Shown here one piece after another: positions 1 through 7,043 of a stretch of 64,000 nt of DNA. The stretch covers positions 1,181,001 to 1,245,000 of the forward strand of contig NZ_CP131130.1 in assembly GCF_033705735.1 (NCBI RefSeq), written 5' to 3'. Under the pieces are notes generated by a model that worked only from the letters and a program-made list of their open reading frames with translations, did not search any database and was not told where the DNA came from. A program made the translations under genes and the position numbers. Every line of letters begins with the position of its first letter. Position 1 is the first letter of the stretch. The DNA is from Shinella zoogloeoides. GTDB taxonomy: Bacteria; Pseudomonadota; Alphaproteobacteria; Rhizobiales; Rhizobiaceae.

Positions 1-597
1 GGCCGCGTCGAAGCGGGTGACGGCGATGGCCGGAAAGAGGGATGCCAGGAGGTCGGCGCGAGTGTCGGCCAGCTCGTTCAGCATGAGCGCGCCGCCGGTA
101 ATCTCCGCCAAGGCGGCAAGGAGTCCCGTGCCGGCAGAGGGCTCCAGCACGCGATCAGCAGGCGTGATCGCCGCAGCGGTTAGCGCGGCGACGCCGAGAG
201 GAAGCGGCGTCGAGAACTGCTGGAATGACTGGCTCTCCTCCGATCGCCGTGTGTGGGTGGGAAGAAGGGTGGCGATCTTCGCCAGCATCGGCAGCGCGGC
301 GGCCGGAGAGCCGGCTTTGCGGAAAAGCGCATTGCCGTACTTGCGGAGGAAGAGGACCGTCGCGACCTCGCAGGCCTCGTAGGCTGACTTCCAGTCCCAG
401 GCGCCCGTGGTATCGGAGGCACCGAACGCCGCTTCCATGGCGGCGCGCAGGATCTGCGCATCGACGCGCTGACCGCGTTCGAGATGGGGAAGCAAGAGCT
501 GTGCGGCTCGGAAAATAGCAGCAGAAGGATCAGGGAGACCGCTGAGGGGAAGCGGCGCTGCCAGCGGAGCTGCCGCTGATGCAGGGATCATCGTCAT
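1..597 (-). CDS. N-terminal part of a methyltransferase / strawberry-notch-like helicase (partial)
   Basis: The frame is open from an ATG at 597 to the left edge, so only the first 199 codons are present. Residues about 140-160 carry VLEPSAGTGLLAALA, a class I SAM-dependent methyltransferase motif I. It is preceded by FSTPLPLGVAALTAAA, which resembles the segment before the SAM-binding site in the large fused methyltransferase/DEAD-helicase proteins (strawberry notch-like, about 1,400 residues) of alphaproteobacterial mobile elements. The helicase half would lie outside the window, so the full assignment is inference. A GAGG sits 8 nt before the ATG, and the upstream leader contains a hairpin related to those before the ParB and DUF932 genes. 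Role: probably DNA modification or remodelling for the element. Confidence 0.75.
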   Translation of the reverse strand, partial: MTMIPASAAAPLAAPLPLSGLPDPSAAIFRAAQLLLPHLERGQRVDAQILRAAMEAAFGASDTTGAWDWKSAYEACEVATVLFLRKYGNALFRKAGSPAAALPMLAKIATLLPTHTRRSEESQSFQQFSTPLPLGVAALTAAAITPADRVLEPSAGTGLLAALAEITGGALMLNELADTRADLLASLFPAIAVTRFDAA

Positions 598-621
598 GGG
601 AAGAACCTCGGAGAGCGGATT

Positions 622-672
622 GGGACGAACCGGCGGCGCTCTCTCTCGACCGGACCGGCTCGAACCCGTCCC
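622..672 (-). promoter_or_regulatory. Leader hairpin before the helicase gene (divergent copy)
   Basis: On the minus strand GGGACG (672-667) pairs with CGTCCC (627-622). The loop contains a GAGAGAGAG purine run, as in the ParB leader. A GAGAGTGAGAG-like stretch lies just upstream at 679-690. It resembles the leaders at 4334-4380 and 5703-5748 but is less conserved and lies farther from its start codon. Confidence 0.4.
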
Positions 673-837
673 GGCCAACCTCTCACTCTGGCGCGCGGTA
701 TGACCGCCTGACCGCGCGGCCTTCCGAGGTGGGCCGTGCGGCGCTACACTCCTCCATCCAGCACATGGCGAAACTCGGCCCCGGCGATCGGGGACGCATG
801 TCCGCCCGACCGAGCGAGGCCCCGAAGGGAGACGGTG

Positions 838-1197
838 ATGAAGGGAAGTGTGATCGGCATGGTGGCCGGAGGATGCCTCGTAGTGGGCTTTGGCGCAGGC
901 TTCGCGCTCCGCCCGGTGATCACGCCCGGCGGCGCATCAGCCGCCGCTGTCGCTGGTGTCGCACAGCCGACCGAGGACGAGGCCATCGCGGCCGTCCGTC
1001 GCCATCGCCTTTTCACGGGGACGTCGCTGGCCAATGCGACGCTCAAGCTCGGGGAATGTTCGCCGGGCGGTGTTGGTCCTGGCGTGACGTGCATGACGCA
1101 GCTCACGATGGATTCCACGCGGGCGAACGCTACGCCGCAGAACCGGCCAGTCGGCTTCGCGCGCGTCAACGGGCAATGGGAAGTGGCTGTCTGGTAG
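838..1197 (+). CDS. Small conserved exported or membrane-anchored protein
   Basis: A 119-residue protein. Residues 5-25 form one hydrophobic segment rich in Gly, Val and Ala, like a signal anchor or uncleaved signal peptide. The rest is soluble, with two cysteines (GECSPGG and VTCMTQ) that could form a disulfide in the periplasm. The ATG at 838 is preceded by a GGGAG about 8 nt upstream; a GTG at 835 is an alternative start. No family is recognised beyond a general likeness to small periplasmic proteins of rhizobial and sphingomonad mobile elements. It is transcribed towards the minus-strand genes that follow. Confidence 0.6.
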   Translation: MKGSVIGMVAGGCLVVGFGAGFALRPVITPGGASAAAVAGVAQPTEDEAIAAVRRHRLFTGTSLANATLKLGECSPGGVGPGVTCMTQLTMDSTRANATPQNRPVGFARVNGQWEVAVW

Positions 1198-1200
1198 AAT

Positions 1201-1434
1201 TCAGGCAGCTATTTCGCCGCCCGTATTGGGCGGAAGGTAGGCGTCGTAGGGATTGCCATCAGCCAGATGGCCGAACGGCGTGAACATATAGTCGCCACCG
1301 TCACGGCCGACCGCACAGATGACATAGCGCGGCTCGCCGGTCGCGGCGTCCGTGCATTCCATCAACGCCAGATCGCCACTTTCCGCGGCGCGCAGCAGGG
1401 TTTGGAAATTGGCGCGCGCATGGTCGGGGATCAT
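1201..1434 (-). CDS. DUF6117-like small conserved protein
   Basis: A 77-residue protein beginning MIPDHARANFQTLLRAA. The central block GEPRYVICAVGRDGGDY and the following TPFGHLADGNPYDAY match what I recall of the DUF6117 family, common beside ParB and DUF932 genes on alphaproteobacterial plasmids and integrative elements. Its ATG overlaps the stop of the upstream gene (1431-1832) in an ATGA arrangement, so the two are translationally coupled. No catalytic motif or membrane segment is visible and the function is unknown. Confidence 0.7.
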   Translation of the reverse strand: MIPDHARANFQTLLRAAESGDLALMECTDAATGEPRYVICAVGRDGGDYMFTPFGHLADGNPYDAYLPPNTGGEIAA

Positions 1435-1832
1435 CGCGCATCTCCTTCGGCGAGCCAGCGGCCGGTGCTGATCCACTCGATCGTGCGGCCGGTGGAGAGA
1501 TCGAGCAGATGGGCGCCGCCGGAGAAACCGTCGACGACAGGTTCCGAGGCGACGCCGGCCCACTGAAAGCCCCAGGTGCCGGTGAGCCCGAACGTCTCCG
1601 CGCAGCGGGTGACGAAGGTGATCAGCAATTGCGGATCGGCGGTTCCGGGGTCGCGAAGCCAGAGGCGCGTCGCGCCGTGCTTGGGTGTCAGGGAGAGCAG
1701 GAACGGCTCGGCGGGCGGGTCCTCGCGACCGTTCTCGGCCATCAGCGCGATGTAGAGGTCGAAGGCCCGCGCGACATTGGCGACCGAGCCGACGTCGAGC
1801 AGGCAGGAGAAGCGGGTGAGAAAATCGGGCAT
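1431..1832 (-). CDS. Conserved hypothetical protein of the island
   Basis: A 133-residue soluble protein with no recognised domain. The start is well supported: AGGAG lies 6 nt before the ATG at 1832. It is rich in aromatic and acidic residues and has no signal peptide. Its stop overlaps the start of the DUF6117-like gene by 4 bases, giving a two-gene operon. A terminator hairpin just upstream (1848-1876) separates it from the next gene. Function unknown. Confidence 0.6.
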   Translation of the reverse strand: MPDFLTRFSCLLDVGSVANVARAFDLYIALMAENGREDPPAEPFLLSLTPKHGATRLWLRDPGTADPQLLITFVTRCAETFGLTGTWGFQWAGVASEPVVDGFSGGAHLLDLSTGRTIEWISTGRWLAEGDAR

Positions 1833-1847
1833 GTCGGGCTCCTGAAA

Positions 1848-1876
1848 CGAAAAGAGCCCGGCGCTGGGCCGGGCTC
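1848..1876 (-). terminator. Intrinsic terminator after the gene at 1905-2126
   Basis: GAGCCCGGC (1854-1862) pairs with GCCGGGCTC (1868-1876) around a 5-nt loop. On the minus strand it is followed by TTTTCG. Confidence 0.7.
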
Positions 1877-1904
1877 GGATGGGTCGGGATGGTGGTTGGA
1901 AGGG

Positions 1905-2126
1905 TCAGTAGCCGAACTGCCAGGACGGCCAGGATTGGCCGTCATCGGTGGCCGCCACGGCTTGAGCCAGGTACTCGGGATTGCCCTCGACCACGGTGGG
2001 GTCGCGGACAGGCGTCTCGTCGATGACGGTCACTCGGACAACGAGGTCATCCTCGACCTCGACATGGACCGGCACGAGGTACTGGAAGACGACGTGCCGG
2101 GTTGGCGTAGGGCTGGATTGCGCCAT
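1905..2126 (-). CDS. Small conserved hypothetical protein
   Basis: A 73-residue acidic protein beginning MAQSSPTPTRHVVFQYLVPV. It contains a hydrophilic central strand-rich stretch (VHVEVEDDLVVRVTVIDE) and ends WPSWQFGY. The minus strand upstream has AGGACC and CTTCCTCC-type sequence but no strong Shine-Dalgarno. It lies 59 bases after the ParB gene on the same strand and is probably part of the same island transcript, ended by the hairpin at 1848-1876. No family is recognised. Confidence 0.55.
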   Translation of the reverse strand: MAQSSPTPTRHVVFQYLVPVHVEVEDDLVVRVTVIDETPVRDPTVVEGNPEYLAQAVAATDDGQSWPSWQFGY

Positions 2127-2185
2127 GCGGAAGGTCCTTCAATTGGAGGAAGGTGCGGAGCGGCCGAAACCGCCCCGCGAGCCCA

Positions 2186-4321
2186 TCATTCGGCGGCGAC
2201 AAGGTGACGTTCGTCGTCGTCGCCGTTGGCCGGCGTTTCCGGATCTTCGTCAGTGCTCAGGAAGTCGGGCAGCTCGGCCGCCTCGGCTTCCCCGCCGCTC
2301 TGAGCGTCCGATGCAGGATCGGCTGCGAGATCAGCGAGTCGAAGCGGTTCGGGCAGCCAGCCGGTGTCGACCAACAGCCGCTCGGCCTCCTTGGCCATGT
2401 CGCCCTTCTTCAGATGATCGATAAGCTGCGCTGACGCGTCGCCCTTGGCTTCACGCACCGCTTCGAGAATGCGCGGCTTGGTCACCCGGCTGAGATAGTT
2501 GTCGACGGTCGGGCGCCATCCCGCTTCCGCCATGTCGAGACCGACAGCGCGTGCGATCCGACCGGCCTGCTTCAGCCGGCGCTCCAACCCGTGCTGAGAG
2601 ATGCCGGAGCCGCCGTAGCGGTCGACCTTCTCGGAGAGGGCATTGACGCCGTAAGAGACGCAATGCGCCAGCAGGGCCGTCCGGCTGGCGTCGTCAAGAT
2701 CGACCAGCCAGTTCCACAAGGCATCCTCATCCTGCGGGATGTCGGCCTCCCAGCCTTCCTGCCGTTCCGCCACCGACTTGGCGGACGTGCTGTCCTTCAG
2801 GTCGGCGGCCTGGACAGAGAAGAAGACGTGACGGACCGAGATCTCCAGGCACCCGCCGGAAGACGAGGTGCGGTGGAAGGTGTCGAGCACCAGCTTGTGC
2901 AGCAGCGCCGTGATGGCGACGTGCGGGTTGCCTGCCAGCGCATCCCGCAGCGCGAGGGTGCGGTGGGCCGTCAGCTCACTGACCAGGCGTTCGGGCAACG
3001 GCTTGACGACGTCGTCCTCCTCGTCCTCCGGTTCGGGCTGGCCGCCGATGGTGATGACCGCCCGCATCGGCTGCGCGTTCGGTGCGGGGCCTTCGGTTTC
3101 GCCGTCGCCGTTGGTCTCACGCTCGATGGGCGCCTCGTCCTCGGGACGGACATAGCCGCGCTCGACGGTCAGTCGGCCCGAGCTGTCGATGCTGACAAAG
3201 GCGCCAGCGCGCGCGATCTCGGCCGGATCGTAGAGGGTCGGCCGGTTCTGGAAGGCGGCGATCGCCGTCTCGATCTCCTCGAGCCGCAGATCGACCGCCT
3301 CCGGCAGGTCCTCGCCATCGTCATGCTCGGCGTAGAGCCGGTCCAGTTCCTCGGTCAGGGCCTCGTATGCGGCCTGTTCGTCGGCGGAGAGTTCGGAGCG
3401 TTCGCCCGCGATCCGGCGCAAACCGGTGGTGTGGCCGTAGGGGAAGTCCAGCGCGGCATCGATCCAGCGCCAGCCCTCAGCCGCGAGTTCCTCGGCAGCG
3501 GCGCCGATCTTCGCGGTGGCGAGGGTGTCGAGCAACGCCGGATCCTGCAGCCATCCGCCGTCGTCGGCCTGGAACAGGTCGCGCAGCGTTGCGCCGCCCG
3601 CTGCCTCATAGGCCTCGATCCCGACGAATTGCGCACGACGATCAGAGGCGCGCACCGCGCCCTCGGTCAGCATGCGCCGGATCTCATAGGGCTGGCGGCT
3701 GTAGGATCGCTGGATGGTCTCCCACACCTCCATCTGCCGGGCATGGTCATGCGACACCGTGAAGGCCATGAGCTGGTCAAGTGCGATGCCGTCCTCGGCA
3801 TAGACGTCAAGCAGCGCCGGAGCGACCGAGGCGAGCCGCAGTCGCTGACGGACCACGGCCGGGGTGACGTAGAAGCGGGCGGCGATATCCTCCTCGCCCA
3901 TGCCGCGCCCGATCAGCGCCTGGAAGGCCTTGAACTGATCGAGCGGATGGAGCGCCTCGCGGTGGACGTTCTCGGCAAGGCTGTCTTCCTCAGCCGGGAT
4001 CGCGGAGGCCGCGTCGCGGACGTTGCAGGGGACCGGTGCGGTCTTTGCGAGACGCTTGGCCTTGACCAGCAGTTCGAGCGCCCGGAATCGGCGACCGCCC
4101 GCTGGGACCTCGAAGATGCCGGTTTCCACACCCTCGCCGTCGAGCACAGGGCGGACGTTGAGGTTTTGAAGAAGACCACGGTGGCCGATATCCTCGGCCA
4201 GTTCGGAGATCGAGACGCCGGCCTTGGTCTTGCGGACGTTGGCCTGGCTCAGGATGAGCTTGTTGAAGGGGATGTCGCGACGCTCGCCAAGGGACGCGAT
4301 CTTCTGAACGGCGGTTGCCAT
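2186..4321 (-). CDS. ParB/RepB/Spo0J-family protein of a mobile element
   Basis: A 711-residue protein. Residues about 15-125 form the ParB N-terminal fold, with GGRRFRALELL near residue 76 and the arginine-rich ENVHREALHP motif near 116-126. A helix-turn-helix follows at about 143-166 (EEDIAARFYVTPAVVRQRL). The long C-terminal part, about 540 residues, is acidic and not recognised. It is far longer than chromosomal ParB (about 300 residues), and no ParA gene is visible beside it. A role in transfer, regulation or plasmid-like maintenance is therefore more likely than chromosome partition. The start at 4321 is chosen because GGAG lies exactly 9 nt upstream, next to a conserved leader hairpin. 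Confidence 0.85.
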   Translation of the reverse strand: MATAVQKIASLGERRDIPFNKLILSQANVRKTKAGVSISELAEDIGHRGLLQNLNVRPVLDGEGVETGIFEVPAGGRRFRALELLVKAKRLAKTAPVPCNVRDAASAIPAEEDSLAENVHREALHPLDQFKAFQALIGRGMGEEDIAARFYVTPAVVRQRLRLASVAPALLDVYAEDGIALDQLMAFTVSHDHARQMEVWETIQRSYSRQPYEIRRMLTEGAVRASDRRAQFVGIEAYEAAGGATLRDLFQADDGGWLQDPALLDTLATAKIGAAAEELAAEGWRWIDAALDFPYGHTTGLRRIAGERSELSADEQAAYEALTEELDRLYAEHDDGEDLPEAVDLRLEEIETAIAAFQNRPTLYDPAEIARAGAFVSIDSSGRLTVERGYVRPEDEAPIERETNGDGETEGPAPNAQPMRAVITIGGQPEPEDEEDDVVKPLPERLVSELTAHRTLALRDALAGNPHVAITALLHKLVLDTFHRTSSSGGCLEISVRHVFFSVQAADLKDSTSAKSVAERQEGWEADIPQDEDALWNWLVDLDDASRTALLAHCVSYGVNALSEKVDRYGGSGISQHGLERRLKQAGRIARAVGLDMAEAGWRPTVDNYLSRVTKPRILEAVREAKGDASAQLIDHLKKGDMAKEAERLLVDTGWLPEPLRLADLAADPASDAQSGGEAEAAELPDFLSTDEDPETPANGDDDERHLVAAE

Positions 4322-4333
4322 GTCGGGATACTC

Positions 4334-4380
4334 CACGACGGGCGGCCGAAAGACTCTCTCTCAGCCTCCAACCCGTCACG
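4334..4380 (-). promoter_or_regulatory. Conserved hairpin leader of the ParB-like gene
   Basis: On the minus strand CGTGACGGG (4380-4372) pairs with CCCGTCGTG (4342-4334), a 9-bp stem including G-U pairs. It encloses a purine-rich loop with GAGAGAGAG. The 3' arm runs directly into the GGAG ribosome-binding site (4334-4331). The DUF932 gene has the same arrangement, with the identical 5' arm CGTGACGGGTTG and the same 9-nt spacing from GGAG to ATG. Confidence 0.6.
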
Positions 4381-4496
4381 AAGCGAAGCGCCGCCCTCTT
4401 CCTCTAAAGGGGGCAGCGCCACGGACCGGCAAACCGGAAAGAGACGGAAGCGCAAAGCCGGAGACACGGAAAACCGCATCCCCGACTTCGCGGAAA

Positions 4497-5690
4497 TCAG
4501 GCCGCTCGATCGAGCAGCTTCTTGGCCTTGCCTTCCATGTCGAGGCGGGCGTCCTGATGCGGCTTGTCGCGCGCGACGGCAGTGATGCCCTGCACGAAAT
4601 CGAAGATGCTCTCGGGCGGACGGCCTTCCTCTGCCAGGACTGTGTCGATGATCGTGCCGGTCTCGGCCTTGGAGAAGCCGCGTCGGCGCAGGAAGTCGGT
4701 GCGGTCTTCGTCCGTCCTGGCGACGATCCGCTCGCGGGCGGCCTTGATGCCATTGACGAAAGGCAGGGGTGAGGAATTGGCGAAGTTCGCCAGCGCTGGC
4801 GCCGCCTCATGGGCGAAACGGTTGGCTGCATATTTGCTGTGGCGGATGCTGATCTCCTCGAAGTCCTCCACGCCCCACAAATTCCGATTCTGGCAGACCG
4901 CGCGGAGATAGAAGCTCGCCATGCCGAGCGTCTTGGCGCCGACCTCGGAGTTCCAGCAGTAGAAACCCCGGAAGTAGAAATCCGGCGAGCCGTCTGGCAG
5001 GCGCCCGGCCTCGATCGGATTCAAGTCGTCGACCAGGAACAGGAAGACGTCGCGGTCGGAGGCATAGAGCGTCGTCGTATCCTTGGTGATGTCCACGCGC
5101 GGATTGTAGATGCCGGTCGACCAGTCGAGCACGCCCGGCACTTTCCAGCGGGTGTCGCCCGTGCCGTTGCCGGCGATGCGCTGCACGGCCTCGACCAGCT
5201 CGTGGTCGAAGATGCGCCCATAATCCGGCCCGGTGACGGCGCGCAGCTCGACCCGGCCGTTGTCGGTTTCGAGTGTCTTGATCTGCTCGGCCCGATTGGA
5301 GGTGAGGCCATACTGCAGGTTGATGGCGGCAAGTGCGGCAGGGAGCTGTCGCAAATAGGCGGCGGGCGCACCGACTAGGCTGGCGAGCTGGCCGAAGGAC
5401 CAGTGTGTAGGCGCGATTGCCGCATCGGTGCCCGGCAGGATCAGCGCCAGCCGCTCTGAATCGTTGCGGTTCGCCTCGACGTGGATGAGCGCGCTCTCCA
5501 CCACCCGCGTCCGGCTGCGTTCGGTACGGTCGCGAACCGTATGGGCCAGCTCCGACAGGGAGAGGTAGCGCTCGTCGGCCGGACGCGAGAACCACTCCGA
5601 CGAGACGCGGCCGATCCGCTCCCCCCGGCTGACATCGACCTTGTAACCGCCGTTCGAGTCGCGGCGAGCGTCGAGGACCTGCATGTTCAT
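4497..5690 (-). CDS. DUF932 domain-containing protein (plasmid/phage type)
   Basis: A 397-residue protein of the DUF932 family, widespread on plasmids, phages and integrative elements; its biochemical function is not established. Recognisable features are THWSFGQLASLVGAPAAYLR (about residues 85-105), GPDYGRIFDHELVEAV (about 150) and the central DRDVFLFLVDDLNPIE block. The GTG and ATG choices upstream are rejected in favour of the ATG at 5690 (MNMQVLDARRDS), which has GGAG 9 nt upstream and the same leader hairpin as the ParB gene. It lies between ParB and the SRAP gene on the same strand, with about 175 bases to the ParB start. Confidence 0.85.
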   Translation of the reverse strand: MNMQVLDARRDSNGGYKVDVSRGERIGRVSSEWFSRPADERYLSLSELAHTVRDRTERSRTRVVESALIHVEANRNDSERLALILPGTDAAIAPTHWSFGQLASLVGAPAAYLRQLPAALAAINLQYGLTSNRAEQIKTLETDNGRVELRAVTGPDYGRIFDHELVEAVQRIAGNGTGDTRWKVPGVLDWSTGIYNPRVDITKDTTTLYASDRDVFLFLVDDLNPIEAGRLPDGSPDFYFRGFYCWNSEVGAKTLGMASFYLRAVCQNRNLWGVEDFEEISIRHSKYAANRFAHEAAPALANFANSSPLPFVNGIKAARERIVARTDEDRTDFLRRRGFSKAETGTIIDTVLAEEGRPPESIFDFVQGITAVARDKPHQDARLDMEGKAKKLLDRAA

Positions 5691-5702
5691 GGGATCAATC
5701 TC

Positions 5703-5748
5703 CATGACGGGCGTCGGAGACCTCTTCTCCAACCTTCAACCCGTCACG
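5703..5748 (-). promoter_or_regulatory. Conserved hairpin leader of the DUF932 gene
   Basis: On the minus strand CGTGACGGG (5748-5740) pairs with CCCGTCATG (5711-5703) over 9 bp. The loop contains GGAGAAGAGG. The GGAG ribosome-binding site (5703-5700) overlaps the base of the stem. Compared with the ParB leader, the stem differs only by a compatible change (U-A here, U-G there), and GAGAGTGAGAGAG lies just upstream at 5761-5776. Confidence 0.6.
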
Positions 5749-5880
5749 GAAAACCGGTCCACTCTCTCACTCTCAGCGGGGCGTTGCGGGGCAGCCGCCC
5801 CGCAGAAGGGGTCGGCCGAGACCGAGGGCTCGGACGCAGGGGAAGGCTTTCCCCTTCGGCCGCTTCGAAAAGCTGATCGT

Positions 5881-6387
5881 TCAGATTGCAAAGGTGGCTT
5901 GCGCCGATTTTTCCCGCAGCCGCGAAACGGCGAAAGCCCCTGCCGGCAGCGGCTTCAGCAAGTCCTCTTCGCGCGTGGTGAGATCGAGCCAGGCCAAGCG
6001 CTGATCGCGTCGTAGGACGGCCATCTGCCGATCATGATAGGGCGCGACATCGTCGTTCGCCGTGGTCGTCAGGATCGCATAGGCCTCCGGCCAATCCTGC
6101 GTCACCGGCCGCCAGATGCCCGCGAAATAGAACCAGTCGCCACTCGTCAGCGAGAAACTGTAGTGCTTATCCCGGCTGCGATGGCGGAATTCGGACGCAG
6201 GGATGAGGCAGCGATGGCTCGGGAAAGTCCGACCCTCCGCCCGGGTGACGGTGAACGGCCGCCCGCCATTCTCGCGGGGCTGAAGTCCCCACGGCAGCTC
6301 CACCATCTCAACATCGCCGCCGTTGCGCCTTATGATTACCCGGCGTTCGCTGAGGGATGCTTCGGAATCGAATACCGTCGCGCTCAT
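5881..6387 (-). CDS. SRAP (SOS response-associated peptidase)-like protein lacking the N-terminal Cys
   Basis: A 168-residue member of the SRAP/HMCES/YedK family, which in its canonical form shields abasic sites in single-stranded DNA through a covalent link to Cys2. The family core is visible: a PWGLQPRENGGRP segment, HRCLIPASEFRHRS with the usual Glu, FYFAGIWRP and APYHDRQMAVL with the usual His. The protein starts MSATVFDSEASL, so the catalytic Cys2 is absent. It is transcribed divergently from a canonical SRAP gene (6447-7037) and shares a LexA box at 6395-6409. It may be a regulatory or non-crosslinking paralogue; that is inference. Confidence 0.8.
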   Translation of the reverse strand: MSATVFDSEASLSERRVIIRRNGGDVEMVELPWGLQPRENGGRPFTVTRAEGRTFPSHRCLIPASEFRHRSRDKHYSFSLTSGDWFYFAGIWRPVTQDWPEAYAILTTTANDDVAPYHDRQMAVLRRDQRLAWLDLTTREEDLLKPLPAGAFAVSRLREKSAQATFAI

Positions 6388-6394
6388 GATCTGT

Positions 6395-6409
6395 GAACAT
6401 AGCCAGAAC
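6395..6409. promoter_or_regulatory. LexA (SOS) box between the two SRAP genes
   Basis: GAAC-N7-GAAC, the complement of the alphaproteobacterial LexA operator GTTC-N7-GTTC, with both half-sites perfect. It lies 8 bases from the start of the minus-strand SRAP gene and 38 bases before the plus-strand one, placed to repress both. Confidence 0.8.
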
Positions 6410-6446
6410 ACAGCGGCCGGACAAGAGCGGTCGAAGCGGAGGACAC

Positions 6447-7037
6447 ATGTGCAATGACTACCGACTTATGGTGGACGTGGCGTCGATCGTTGAGGACTTC
6501 GCCGACCTCAAGATCAAGATCCGCTTCGGCGAAGGCACGCCGAACATTGAAGCGCGCGAGGACATCAAGATCACCGACATGGGTCCGATCGTCCGAACGG
6601 TCGAGGGCGTTCGCGGCGACGGCGACATGCTGCAGCGGCGATGGAGCTGGCCAGGCCAGAACAAGCGCCCGGTCTACAATTTCCGCTCCGATGGCCGCGA
6701 ATTCACCTCGAACCGCTGCCTGATCGTGGCTGATGGCTTCTACGAGTTCACGGACCCCGCCGAGAAGGGAAAGAAGCGGAAGGACAAGTGGCTGTTCACC
6801 AAGCGCGGCCAGCCGATCATCTGCATCGCCGGCATCTGGCGCGCCACGAAGGATGTCGGCGAGGCCTTCACCATGCTCACGATGGAGCCCGGACCCGACA
6901 TCGCGCCCTACCATGATCGGCAGATCGTCATCCTCGAACGCGACGCCTGGGCCGATTGGCTTGACCCCTCGGTTCCGGCTCAATCACTGATCCGTCCGTT
7001 GGCGGCCGGCACGCTGCAAGTGGAGCAGGTTGGATGA
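6447..7037 (+). CDS. SRAP-family protein (abasic-site protein, HMCES/YedK-like)
   Basis: A 196-residue SRAP protein. The start at 6447 gives MCNDYRL, placing the catalytic Cys at position 2 as in the family, and GGAGGA lies just upstream. The Glu in VADGFYEFTDP and the His in APYHDRQIVIL are both present. Known members form a thiazolidine link to abasic sites in single-stranded DNA and so protect replication forks. It ends 6 bases from the convergent end of dnaE2. With its LexA box and the imu operon it forms a damage-response block on the island. Confidence 0.88.
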   Translation: MCNDYRLMVDVASIVEDFADLKIKIRFGEGTPNIEAREDIKITDMGPIVRTVEGVRGDGDMLQRRWSWPGQNKRPVYNFRSDGREFTSNRCLIVADGFYEFTDPAEKGKKRKDKWLFTKRGQPIICIAGIWRATKDVGEAFTMLTMEPGPDIAPYHDRQIVILERDAWADWLDPSVPAQSLIRPLAAGTLQVEQVG

Positions 7038-7043
7038 CGCGTT

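Noticed and set aside
2591-4585. A 664-codon plus-strand frame opposite the ParB-like gene
   Set aside because: It is the mirror of the ParB frame; the minus strand has the ParB motifs, a ribosome-binding site and the leader hairpin.
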